Of a stretch of DNA of 35,415 nucleotides, positions 16,351 through 24,410 are shown in pieces. Each line of letters starts with the position of its first letter. Positions within the stretch are counted from its first letter, which is position 1. A program made the translations under genes and the position numbers. The notes below the pieces were generated by a model. The model was not told the DNA's origin. It saw only the letters and a list, made by a program, of their open reading frames with translations, and ran no database searches. Source of the stretch: Desulfovibrio sp. (GTDB lineage: Bacteria; Desulfobacterota; Desulfovibrionia; Desulfovibrionales; Desulfovibrionaceae). The stretch is from positions 62,304 through 97,718 of the forward strand of contig JAAUYU010000019.1 in assembly GCA_014804965.1 (NCBI GenBank). The letters are read 5' to 3'.

Positions 16351-16466
16351 CAGCCGTTGCGACGAAGGAAGCTACGGATGGAGACAGCAATTAGTTACTA
16401 CAACAGCCAGCCAACGCAACCGCTGTCGCTATCCGTAAGGCTCGCAGACTCGCCAACGGCTAGCGC
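16351..16466 (+). repeat. 116-bp foldback unit, second copy (MITE-like)
   Basis: Same length and layout as the first: CAGCCGTTGCGACG at the left, ATCCGTAAGG and AACGGCTAGCGC at the right, with nested AGCCGTT/AACGGCT, ACGGAT/ATCCGT and GACAGC/GCTGTC pairs. The middle third differs from the first copy while the paired arms are kept, as expected of a structure-selected or transposase-recognised element. Confidence 0.85.
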
Positions 16467-16580
16467 GCCAGCAGCAAAAAATCTTATTTTTTAGGATTCT
16501 TCCGGCACCAGCACCCGTCTTCCGCTTCGCTCCAGACGGAATTAAGGAAGGGATGTCAGCTGCCGGACGTGGCGCCTCTC

Positions 16581-17273
16581 TCAAATAACTATCTTCCAGT
16601 GCAGCCAGCGGAGTTCCAGGCGCGGGAATGCTGTCCCCGGAAGCGCCGCGCAGAGGACATGCCCCGGCGCGGCGAGGAAGCGCCAGCAAAGGCGCGCTCC
16701 CCCTGCCTGCCAGAGCCCCAGCCGCTGCGTAGAACCCGCATGGGCTGCGGCGGCGACGGTGTCCCAGTGGGCCGGTGGGGCGCCCAGGGCCTTGTAGAGC
16801 GCCTCGGCCAGAACCCAGCGGCGTAGCGAAGCCTGCGGCGTGGGCGCGGGCGCGGCAAAGGCCCGGTCGCCCGGCGCGGGCCTTCCCCACGCTTCGGCAT
16901 CCAGCGCAAGTGAGCCAGGGGACGCCGACGGCGTCTCCTCCGGCGCGCTCATGAGGCAAAAGGCCGCGCTTCCGCTATGCGTGAAGGCGAGCTGCCAGCC
17001 GGGCGCGCCCGTCACGAGAGGGCGACCTTGCACATCCCTGTCGAGGACCGCGCCTTCGGGAAGCGCGCGCAGCGCCAGCAGCCGCGCGAGCAGGCGCGAG
17101 GCGCGGGCCCGGAGCGCCCGCCCACCGGAGTGGAAGCGGCGGCAATGCGCGCGCTGGGCCGGGGAAAGTGCCGGGGCGGCCGCGTATTCCCAGCGGGCGC
17201 AGAGCCGGCGCAGAAAAGCCTCCTCCGCACGGGGGGGAAAGGTGGGGAGCGCGGTGGCATAGACGATGGGCAT
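16581..17273 (-). CDS. Sfp-type 4'-phosphopantetheinyl transferase
   Basis: The 230-residue protein would transfer 4'-phosphopantetheine from coenzyme A to a carrier-protein serine. Superfamily motifs are GRPLVTGAPGWQLAFTHSGS (residues 83-102, the substrate-binding His-Ser), ALDAEAW (Asp125 and Glu127 as magnesium ligands) and WVLAEALYKALG (Trp153, Glu157, Lys161). The middle motif is AFTHSG rather than NISHS, so the sequence is divergent. The ATG at 17273 has GGAG five bases upstream. It diverges from rpmF-plsX-fabH-fabG-acpP-fabF, so the fatty-acid ACP is the obvious substrate. That is inference; an AcpS could exist elsewhere. Confidence 0.82.
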   Translation of the reverse strand: MPIVYATALPTFPPRAEEAFLRRLCARWEYAAAPALSPAQRAHCRRFHSGGRALRARASRLLARLLALRALPEGAVLDRDVQGRPLVTGAPGWQLAFTHSGSAAFCLMSAPEETPSASPGSLALDAEAWGRPAPGDRAFAAPAPTPQASLRRWVLAEALYKALGAPPAHWDTVAAAAHAGSTQRLGLWQAGGARLCWRFLAAPGHVLCAALPGTAFPRLELRWLHWKIVI

Positions 17274-17363
17274 GGAAACTCCAATCTGCCGGACCGCACG
17301 CAGAGTGGCACAGCGAGGCGGGGAGGGCAAGAGAGCGGCGCGGGCCGCGGCCCCGGCAAGGTC

Positions 17364-17392
17364 TGGACAAGGGGCGAAAATTCCGCTATGCA
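17364..17392 (+). promoter_or_regulatory. Candidate promoter for the rpmF-plsX-fab block
   Basis: TGGACA at 17364-17369, 17-bp spacer, TATGCA at 17387-17392, 74 bp upstream of the rpmF ATG. It lies in the 193-bp gap between the divergent phosphopantetheinyl transferase and rpmF. Confidence 0.55.
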
Positions 17393-17466
17393 CTGTCTCC
17401 CATAAACTGCCCTTCATCCGCCGGTGCGGCCTTGCGCCGCCCGCCCTGTAAATAAGGAGACTTGGC

Positions 17467-17649
17467 ATGGCTGTTCAGCAAAACAAGAAATCGCGTTCCC
17501 GCAAGGGCATGCGCCGTTCCCATGACCGTGTGGCCAAGCCGGCCGTCATCTACTGCTCCTGCGGCGAGCCCACCACGCCCCACAGCGTGTGCCCCAACTG
17601 CGGCACCTATCGGGGCCGCCAGGTGATCGCCCGTACTGAAGCCGAGTGA
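17467..17649 (+). CDS. rpmF: 50S ribosomal protein L32
   Basis: The 60-residue L32 is basic at its N-terminus (MAVQQNKKSRSRKGMRR) with a zinc-ribbon-like cysteine set: Cys30, Cys32, Cys42 and Cys45. This is therefore the cysteine-containing form rather than a zinc-free paralogue. A strong AGGAG precedes the ATG. Its stop overlaps the plsX start (TGATG), which ties ribosome supply to phospholipid synthesis as in many bacteria. Confidence 0.97.
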   Translation: MAVQQNKKSRSRKGMRRSHDRVAKPAVIYCSCGEPTTPHSVCPNCGTYRGRQVIARTEAE

Positions 17650-18683
17650 TGCGCGAAAGGCCCGTCATCGCCGTGGACGCCATGGGCGGGGATTTCGGCC
17701 CCGCCGTGGTGGTTCCCGGCGCCGTGGAGGCGGCGCGCCTCCACGATCTCCACGTCCTCCTCGTGGGCGACACGCCCAAGGTGGAGGCCGAGCTCGCCAA
17801 GCTCGACCTCGGCGACGTGAAGTGCGACATCGTCCAGGCCGATGACGTGGTGCACATGAACGAAAGGCCGTCGGACATCCTGCGGCGCAAGAAAAACGCC
17901 TCCATCCAGGTGGCCTGCCGCCTCGTGCGCGAGGGCGCGGCCGACGGCGTGGTGAGCGCCGGACATTCCGGGGCCACGGTGGCCTGCGGCATGTTCATCA
18001 TGGGGCGGCTCCCGGGGGTGGAGCGCCCCGCGCTGGCGGCCCTGCTGCCCACGGAAAAGGAGCCGGTGGTCGTGCTCGATGCCGGGGCCAACGTGGATTG
18101 CCGCCCCTACCATCTTTTCCAGTTCGGCCTCATGGGCGATGCCTTTGCGCGCGACCTGCTCGGCTATGCCGCGCCGCGCGTGAGCCTGCTCAGCATCGGC
18201 GAGGAGGAGGGCAAGGGCAACAGCCAGGTGAAGGAAGCCTACGAGCTCCTGAAAATGGCCAACAACCTGAATTTTATCGGCAATGCCGAGGGGCGCGACA
18301 TCTTCACCGGCGACGTGGACGTGGTCGTCTGCGACGGCTTTGTGGGCAATGTGGTGGTCAAGATGAGCGAGGGGCTCGCCTCCGCGCTCGTCAGGATGCT
18401 CAAGCGCGTCTTTACCACCGGCGTCATGCCCGCGCTCGGCGCCTTCCTCGCCCGCGGCGCCTTCCGCAACTTCGCGCGCACCATCGACTATGCCGAATAC
18501 GGCGGCGCGCCGCTGCTCGGCCTGCAGGGCCTTGCCATCGTCTGCCACGGGCGCTCCAATGCCCGCGCCATGACCAATGCCATCCGCATGAGCGGGGCCT
18601 ATGTCCGCAAGGAGACCAATGCGCGCCTCGCCGAAACCATTCTCGCCAACGAGGAGCTGACGCGGTTCTCCCGCGCCATCTGA
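17649..18683 (+). CDS. plsX: Phosphate acyltransferase PlsX
   Basis: Converts acyl-ACP to acyl-phosphate, the first step toward phosphatidic acid in the PlsX/PlsY route. The 344 residues begin with the family signature VIAVDAMGGDFGP and include DGVVSAGHSGATVA, LDAGANVDC and VVCDGFVGNVVVKMSEG. The ATG at 17649 overlaps the rpmF stop by one base; a GTG at 17646 is in frame immediately before it. It is followed by fabH after 41 bp. Confidence 0.96.
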   Translation: MRERPVIAVDAMGGDFGPAVVVPGAVEAARLHDLHVLLVGDTPKVEAELAKLDLGDVKCDIVQADDVVHMNERPSDILRRKKNASIQVACRLVREGAADGVVSAGHSGATVACGMFIMGRLPGVERPALAALLPTEKEPVVVLDAGANVDCRPYHLFQFGLMGDAFARDLLGYAAPRVSLLSIGEEEGKGNSQVKEAYELLKMANNLNFIGNAEGRDIFTGDVDVVVCDGFVGNVVVKMSEGLASALVRMLKRVFTTGVMPALGAFLARGAFRNFARTIDYAEYGGAPLLGLQGLAIVCHGRSNARAMTNAIRMSGAYVRKETNARLAETILANEELTRFSRAI

Positions 18684-18724
18684 GCGCAGCGGGCGCTGCC
18701 ATCCGCAAAAAGTACGGACACTTC

Positions 18725-19711
18725 ATGACTCTCAACTGCCACCTGCACGCCTTGTGCGCCCATGTGCCCGAGACCGTCGTCACCAACGACGACCTGGCCG
18801 CCCTTGTGGACACCAATGACCAGTGGATCGTCGAGCGCACGGGCATTCGCCGCCGCCACAAGCTCGCGGAGACGGAAAACGCCTCCGACCTCGCCCTGGC
18901 CGCCGCCCGGCGCACGCTTGCCGAGGCCGCCCTTGCGCCGCGCGAGCTCACCCATGTGATCGCCGCCACCTGCACGCCGGACGCCATTTCGCCCTCTGTC
19001 GCCTGCATCCTTGCGGGTGCGCTGGACGCCGGGCCCGTCATGGCGCTGGATTTCAGCGCTGCCTGCACGGGCTTCATCTACGGGCTTTCGCTGGGGCAGG
19101 CCTTTCTCGCCCAGGCCCCGGAAAGCCGCATCCTCTTTGTCTGCGCCGAGGCGCTCACCCGGCGCGTCAACTGGCAGGACAGGAGCACCTGCGTGCTCTT
19201 CGGCGACGCGGCCACGGCCTGCGTGCTCGACAGCAAGGGCGGCGAGGGCTCGGCCACGGTGGAGGATGTCCTCTGCCAGAGCGACGGCGCCCAGCGCGAC
19301 CTCATTGTGGTGGGCGGCGGCACGGCCTGCCGCTATGCCGTCGGGGACCCGGTGGACGAACAGTTCTTCATCACCATGCGCGGGCGCGACACCTACAAGC
19401 ACGCCGTGCGCCAGATGGTGCAGGTGTGTGAGACCGTGCTTGCCCGCAACGGCCTTGCCATGAAGGACATCGCGCTCTTTGTGCCGCACCAGGCCAATAT
19501 GCGCATCATCGAGGCCGTGGGCTCAAGGCTCGGCATCGGGGGAGAGCGGGTTTTTGTGAATGTGGCCGAATACGGCAACACCTCCTCGGCGTCCATTCCG
19601 CTGGCACTCGCCGAGGCGCGGGCCGCCGGGCGCATCCGGCCGGGGGACCGCGTGCTCGTGACGGCCTTCGGCGCGGGGCTCACCTGGGGGGCGGCGCTCC
19701 TGCGCTTCTAG
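18725..19711 (+). CDS. fabH: Beta-ketoacyl-ACP synthase III FabH
   Basis: Condenses acetyl-CoA with malonyl-ACP to start fatty-acid chains. The 328 residues hold the full catalytic triad: Cys114 in DFSAACTGFIYG, His in FVPHQANMRIIEA, and Asn in EYGNTSSASIPLAL. WIVERTGIRRR is at the usual N-terminal position. An in-frame opening runs upstream through plsX but is not used. The ribosome site is weak. Confidence 0.97.
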   Translation: MTLNCHLHALCAHVPETVVTNDDLAALVDTNDQWIVERTGIRRRHKLAETENASDLALAAARRTLAEAALAPRELTHVIAATCTPDAISPSVACILAGALDAGPVMALDFSAACTGFIYGLSLGQAFLAQAPESRILFVCAEALTRRVNWQDRSTCVLFGDAATACVLDSKGGEGSATVEDVLCQSDGAQRDLIVVGGGTACRYAVGDPVDEQFFITMRGRDTYKHAVRQMVQVCETVLARNGLAMKDIALFVPHQANMRIIEAVGSRLGIGGERVFVNVAEYGNTSSASIPLALAEARAAGRIRPGDRVLVTAFGAGLTWGAALLRF

Positions 19712-19730
19712 CAGGGGGCTCGCCCGCGCA

Positions 19731-19759
19731 TTGAAATTCGGCGGCGCATGGAGTAGGAT
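19731..19759 (+). promoter_or_regulatory. Candidate internal promoter for fabG-acpP-fabF
   Basis: TTGAAA at 19731-19736, 17-bp spacer, TAGGAT at 19754-19759, in the 88-bp gap between fabH and fabG. Extra transcription of acpP, whose product is needed in large amounts, would explain its presence. Confidence 0.45.
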
Positions 19760-19799
19760 GCGCCTTTCTGGCTCACGAGAAGGAGAGCGGGGAACCGGC

Positions 19800-20570
19800 A
19801 TGACAGATTCTTGCGCTGCTGCGGCATCCTGGGGCGACGTGCCCGTGGCCCTCGTCACGGGCGGTTCGCGCGGCATCGGGCGGGCCATTGCCCGCACCCT
19901 CGCGCGCGACGGCTTCGGCATCATCCTCACCTATGTGAGCCGCCCGGAAGAGGCGGAGCGCACCGTGGAGGAAATCCGGGACGCGGGCGGGCTCGCGCGG
20001 GCCTTCGCGCTGGATGTGGGCGACGATGCGGCGGTGGAGGCCTTCTTCGCCTCGGAAATCAAGGACAAGGTCAACCTGGCCGTGCTCGTCAACAATGCTG
20101 GCATCACGCGGGACGGCTTCCTTATCCGCATGAAGAGCGAGGATTTTGACCGCGTGATCGACGTGAACCTCGGCGGCGCCTTTGCGTGCAGCCGCGAGGC
20201 CGCGAAAATCATGAGCAAACGGCGCGCCGGGCGCATCGTCAATATCGCCTCGGTGGTGGGACAGATGGGCAATGCCGGGCAGGCCAACTATTGCGCGGCC
20301 AAGGCCGGCCTCATCGGGCTCACCAAGTCCAACGCGAGGGAGCTGGCCGCGCGGGGCATCACGGTCAACGCCGTGGCCCCGGGCTTCATCGAGACGGACA
20401 TGACGGCCAAGCTCGGCGAGGACGTGGTGAAGAGCTATGTGGAGTCCATCCCCCTGCGCCGCATGGGGGCGGCCGAGGACGTGGCCGAGGCCGTGGCCTT
20501 CCTCGCGTCGGACAAGGCCGCCTACATCACGGGGCAGGTGCTCGCCGTCAACGGCGGCATGTACTGCTGA
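19800..20570 (+). CDS. fabG: 3-oxoacyl-ACP reductase FabG
   Basis: NADPH-dependent short-chain dehydrogenase of the elongation cycle, 256 residues. The cofactor loop is VTGGSRGIGRAIA, followed by VNNAGITRDG, the active-site Ser in IVNIASVVGQMGN, and YCAAKAGLIG with Tyr and Lys. AVNGGMYC forms the C-terminus. The start at 19800 leaves about 15 extra residues before the Rossmann fold. A longer in-frame opening to 19731 overlaps the promoter region. Confidence 0.96.
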   Translation: MTDSCAAAASWGDVPVALVTGGSRGIGRAIARTLARDGFGIILTYVSRPEEAERTVEEIRDAGGLARAFALDVGDDAAVEAFFASEIKDKVNLAVLVNNAGITRDGFLIRMKSEDFDRVIDVNLGGAFACSREAAKIMSKRRAGRIVNIASVVGQMGNAGQANYCAAKAGLIGLTKSNARELAARGITVNAVAPGFIETDMTAKLGEDVVKSYVESIPLRRMGAAEDVAEAVAFLASDKAAYITGQVLAVNGGMYC

Positions 20571-20611
20571 AAGGGCGTGCTGCGCCGGAAATTTTTTTGT
20601 GGACCGCCGCT

Positions 20612-20629
20612 GCCCCGGCTTGTCGGGGC
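20612..20629 (+). other. Hairpin in the fabG-acpP gap
   Basis: GCCCCG and CGGGGC pair around a 6-nt loop in the 96-bp gap before acpP. It is not followed by T residues on the plus strand, so it is probably a leader structure or a processing site for the acpP message rather than a terminator. Confidence 0.4.
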
Positions 20630-20666
20630 GCGCCAAAAAACGAACATGGAACACCTGGAGGACGCC

Positions 20667-20903
20667 ATGTCTGAAGTTGCCGACAAAGTTCAGAAAATCA
20701 TCGTTGACCAGCTTGGCGTGAGCGCCGACGAAGTGAAGCCCGAAGCCTCCTTCGTGGAGGACCTGGGCGCCGATTCCCTGGACCTCACCGAGCTCATCAT
20801 GGCCATGGAAGAGGAATTCGACATCGAGATCGCCGACGAGGACGCCCAGAAGATTCTCAAGGTGCAGGACGCCATCAACTATATCGAAAACAACAAGAAG
20901 TAG
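20667..20903 (+). CDS. acpP: Acyl carrier protein
   Basis: The 78-residue acidic carrier protein holds growing acyl chains on phosphopantetheine. The attachment serine is residue 37 in [12 protein letters not shown]. The remaining sequence, including [16 protein letters not shown], is typical. GGAGG lies seven bases upstream of the ATG. A terminator follows directly, which would give an abundant short acpP transcript. The phosphopantetheinyl transferase 3.4 kb upstream is its likely activator. Confidence 0.98.
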   Translation: MSEVADKVQKIIVDQLGVSADEVKPEASFVEDLGADSLDLTELIMAMEEEFDIEIADEDAQKILKVQDAINYIENNKK

Positions 20904-20933
20904 GCGTCCGCGTCCCGCCGGACGCGTCGTTTT
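20904..20933 (+). terminator. Intrinsic terminator after acpP
   Basis: GCGTCCG and CGGACGC form a 7-bp stem with an 8-nt loop, then GTCG and TTTT. It begins directly after the acpP stop, so only part of the transcripts may continue to fabF. Confidence 0.65.
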
Positions 20934-21267
20934 CCGGGAAGGCCCCGTAGCCCGTGCGCGCGGGGCCTTGCGCCCGTGCCGTGCGGGTGCGGCGCCCTTT
21001 TGGGCCGACCCGTGGGTGACGCCCCTCTGCGCGGCGTCCACGCGGGCGCCGTCCTGCGCGGCATCAAGCGCTCCGGCGGTGCTTTCAGCTGCGCCTCGCG
21101 CAGTCCGGGGCATGGGCTGCCTGGGGCGGCCTCTTGTTGCAACGGCAAAGTGCAGGGCGTGTGCCGCGCACGCGCCGGGCGGCCGTGCCCGTGGCATGGC
21201 TGCGTGCCGCGCCCTGGGGCGAAGGCGCGCGTCCGGCATTGTCCCTTACCAAGGCCAAGGAGCGTCC
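20934..21267 (+). other. Long unassigned acpP-fabF gap
   Basis: Together with the terminator, 364 bp separate two genes that are usually close together. A second hairpin, GGCCCCG/CGGGGCC at 20941-20967, follows the terminator. An open frame in line with fabF crosses most of the gap, but its residues are Ala/Arg/Pro/Cys-rich and unlike FabF, so I read it as non-coding. No clear promoter was found. Confidence 0.6.
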
Positions 21268-22515
21268 ATGAACCGTCCCCGCGTCGTCATCACCGGCGTT
21301 TCCGGCATCACGCCGCTCGCCAATGACATTGATGCCACCTGGAAGCGCCTCCTCGCGGGTGAGTCCGGCATCGGCCCCATCACGCTTTTTGATGCGTCGG
21401 AGTACACGTCGCGCATCGCGGGCGAGGTCAAGGATTTTTCGCCGGAAGCGTGGATACCCGCCAAGCAGGCCCGGCGCATGGACCGCTTCACCCAGTTCGC
21501 GGTGGCGGCGGCCAAGATGCTCCTCGCCGACGCTGGCCTTGAGATCACCCCGGAGAACGCCGAGGATACGGCCGTCATCCTCGGCATCGGCCTGGGCGGC
21601 CTGCGCACCATCGAGACCTGGCACGCCAAGCTGCTCGAGGCGGGCCCCAGCAAAATCTCGCCCTTCCTCATCCCCATGCTCATCTCCAACATGGGGCCCG
21701 GGCAGATTTCCATCTTCACCGGGGCCAAGGGGCCGAACATCGTCACCACCACGGCCTGCGCCTCGGGCATCCACGCCATCGGCACGGCCTACAGCGAGAT
21801 AGTGCTCGGCCGCGCGAAAAACGTCATCACCGGCGGGTGCGAAGCCACCATCACGCCGCTCGGCGTGGCTGGCTTCACGGCGCTCAAGGCGCTCTCCACC
21901 CATTACAATGACGAGCCCACCAAGGCCTCGCGGCCCTTTGACGCCAAGCGCGACGGCTTTGTCATCGGCGAGGGCGCGGGCCTTTTGATGCTGGAGGACC
22001 TGGAGAGCGCCAGGGCCCGCGGCGCCAAGATTTATGCCGAGGTCGTCGGCTACGGCGCCTCCGGCGACGCCTACCACATGACGGCCCCGCACGAGACGGG
22101 CGAGGGCATGGCCGCGGCCATGACGCGCGCCCTGCGCGACGCGGGCCTCAAGCCCGAGGCCGTGGAGCACATCAACGCCCACGGCACCTCCACCCAGCTC
22201 AACGACAGCACGGAAACCAAGGCCATGAAGCTCGCCTTCGGCGACCATGCGAAAAACCTCAAGATTTCGGCCACCAAGTCCATGACCGGGCATTTGCTCG
22301 GCGCGGCCGGCGGCATTGAGTCGGTGTTCACGGCGCTGGCCCTCCGGGATGAGGCGCTGCCGGGCACCATCAACCTGGAATTTCCGGACCCGGCCTGCGA
22401 CCTCAACTATCTTTCCGGCGGCACGGAGCGCGTGGCCTGCGAATACGGCATGTGCAATTCCTTCGGTTTCGGGGGAACCAACGCCAGCATCATCTTTAAA
22501 AAGTGGGTGGACTAG
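21268..22515 (+). CDS. fabF: Beta-ketoacyl-ACP synthase II FabF
   Basis: Elongates acyl-ACP with malonyl-ACP. The 415 residues begin MNRPRVVITGVSGITPLAN. Catalytic residues are Cys164 in TTACASGIHAIG, His in INAHGTSTQLND, Lys and His in ATKSMTGHLLGAAGG. NSFGFGGTNAS is at the C-terminus. An AAGGAG site precedes the ATG at 21268. It is the last fatty-acid gene in the block; glyA follows after a structured 120-bp leader. Confidence 0.97.
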   Translation: MNRPRVVITGVSGITPLANDIDATWKRLLAGESGIGPITLFDASEYTSRIAGEVKDFSPEAWIPAKQARRMDRFTQFAVAAAKMLLADAGLEITPENAEDTAVILGIGLGGLRTIETWHAKLLEAGPSKISPFLIPMLISNMGPGQISIFTGAKGPNIVTTTACASGIHAIGTAYSEIVLGRAKNVITGGCEATITPLGVAGFTALKALSTHYNDEPTKASRPFDAKRDGFVIGEGAGLLMLEDLESARARGAKIYAEVVGYGASGDAYHMTAPHETGEGMAAAMTRALRDAGLKPEAVEHINAHGTSTQLNDSTETKAMKLAFGDHAKNLKISATKSMTGHLLGAAGGIESVFTALALRDEALPGTINLEFPDPACDLNYLSGGTERVACEYGMCNSFGFGGTNASIIFKKWVD

Positions 22516-22615
22516 CGCCCGCATATGGCAGGGGGCGCCCATGCGGCGCCCCCGTCGGCGACGTCCGCGCGTGCGGGCGCCGCGGTTCCCCGCCCGCCGA
22601 GTGCGGGCGATTTTT
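22516..22615 (+). promoter_or_regulatory. Attenuator-like leader of glyA with four alternating complementary segments
   Basis: Segment 1 CGCCCGC (22516-22522), segment 2 GCGGGCG (22573-22579), segment 3 CGCCCGC (22591-22597) and segment 4 GCGGGCG (22603-22609) allow 1:2 plus 3:4, or 2:3. Pair 3:4 ends in ATTTTT. Between segments 1 and 2 is a perfect 9-bp hairpin (22531-22553). GC-rich 7-mers recur by chance, so this is a hypothesis. Confidence 0.45.
22591..22615 (+). terminator. Intrinsic terminator 20 bp before glyA
   Basis: CGCCCGC and GCGGGCG form a perfect 7-bp stem around CGAGT, followed by ATTTTT. Only 20 bases remain before the glyA ATG, too few for a separate promoter, so glyA transcription probably has to read through it. 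Confidence 0.75.
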
Positions 22616-22635
22616 CCGCAAAAGGATTGCCCCCG

Positions 22636-23874
<1,239 letters not shown>

Positions 23875-23898
23875 CGGGCGCCTTTTTGCGAGCACGGC

Positions 23899-24390
23899 AT
23901 GGAACGACTGCCCTGGCCTGACTACTTCATGAGCATCACGCGGCTCGTGAGCCTGCGCTCCACCTGCACGCGGCGGCGGGTGGGGGCCGTGGCCGTGAAG
24001 GACAAGCGCATCCTCGCCACGGGCTACAACGGCCCCCCGGCGGGGACGCCGCATTGCCTGGAGGTGGGCTGCCTCCGGCAGCAGCTCGGCATCCCCTCGG
24101 GCCAGCGGCACGAGATTTGCCGCGGCCTCCACGCGGAGCAGAATGTCATCATCCAGGCCGCCGTGCACGGCATCAGCATCGCCGGGGCCACGCTCTACTG
24201 CACCACACAGCCCTGCGTGCTCTGCGCCAAGATGCTCATCAACTGCGGCATCCGCGAGATCTTCTACGCGGAGCCCTATCCGGACGAGCTCGCGGGCACC
24301 ATGCTCCGCGAGGCGGGCGTGCCCATGGAGCAGCTCAGCGTGGACTGGCTGCCCGAGGGCGGCTGCGCGGGCGCGGTGCCCGCGCACTGA
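23899..24390 (+). CDS. Deoxycytidylate (dCMP) deaminase family protein
   Basis: The 163-residue zinc deaminase resembles ComEB/dCMP deaminases that make dUMP for thymidylate synthase. The zinc site is [11 protein letters not shown] (His, with Glu as proton shuttle) and [12 protein letters not shown] (two Cys). [20 protein letters not shown] is the usual N-terminal segment. It starts 24 bp after glyA and ends 20 bp before ribD, so it is co-transcribed. Substrate is inferred from family. Confidence 0.92.
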   Translation: MERLPWPDYFMSITRLVSLRSTCTRRRVGAVAVKDKRILATGYNGPPAGTPHCLEVGCLRQQLGIPSGQRHEICRGLHAEQNVIIQAAVHGISIAGATLYCTTQPCVLCAKMLINCGIREIFYAEPYPDELAGTMLREAGVPMEQLSVDWLPEGGCAGAVPAH

Positions 24391-24410
24391 AAACACAGGA
24401 CGCGCCGCAG

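Larger units (their letters stand above)
16116..16549 (+). repeat. Composite palindromic repeat, copy A (interrupted)
   Basis: Three modules are shared with copy B at 30958-31151 in the same order and orientation: module 1 (16116-16144, 29 bp, identical), module 2 (16271-16344, 74 bp, three mismatches) and module 3 (16467-16549, 83 bp, a few mismatches). In copy B the modules are nearly contiguous (gaps of 6 and 2 bp). Here the gaps are 126 and 122 bp, each holding a 116-bp foldback unit, so both gaps are exactly 120 bp longer. Confidence 0.9.
16019..16580. other. Gene-free 562-bp region between trmD and the phosphopantetheinyl transferase
   Basis: No convincing coding frame. Bases 16116-16549 are a composite palindromic repeat with two foldback units. 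The 97 bp next to trmD show no clear promoter or ribosome site for trmD. The AT content is visibly above the flanking genes. Confidence 0.8.

Noticed and set aside
16116..16549. CRISPR array
   Set aside because: Two long units 200 bp apart and internal hairpins do not match short, evenly spaced repeats with unique spacers.
20968..21267. N-terminal extension of FabF across the acpP-fabF gap
   Set aside because: FabF similarity begins exactly at MNRPRVVITG with a good ribosome site; the extension is Ala/Arg/Cys-rich and lacks family sequence.
24391..24410. FMN riboswitch before ribD
   Set aside because: Only 20 bp separate the dCMP deaminase and ribD, and no conserved RFN sequence is visible there or before glyA.
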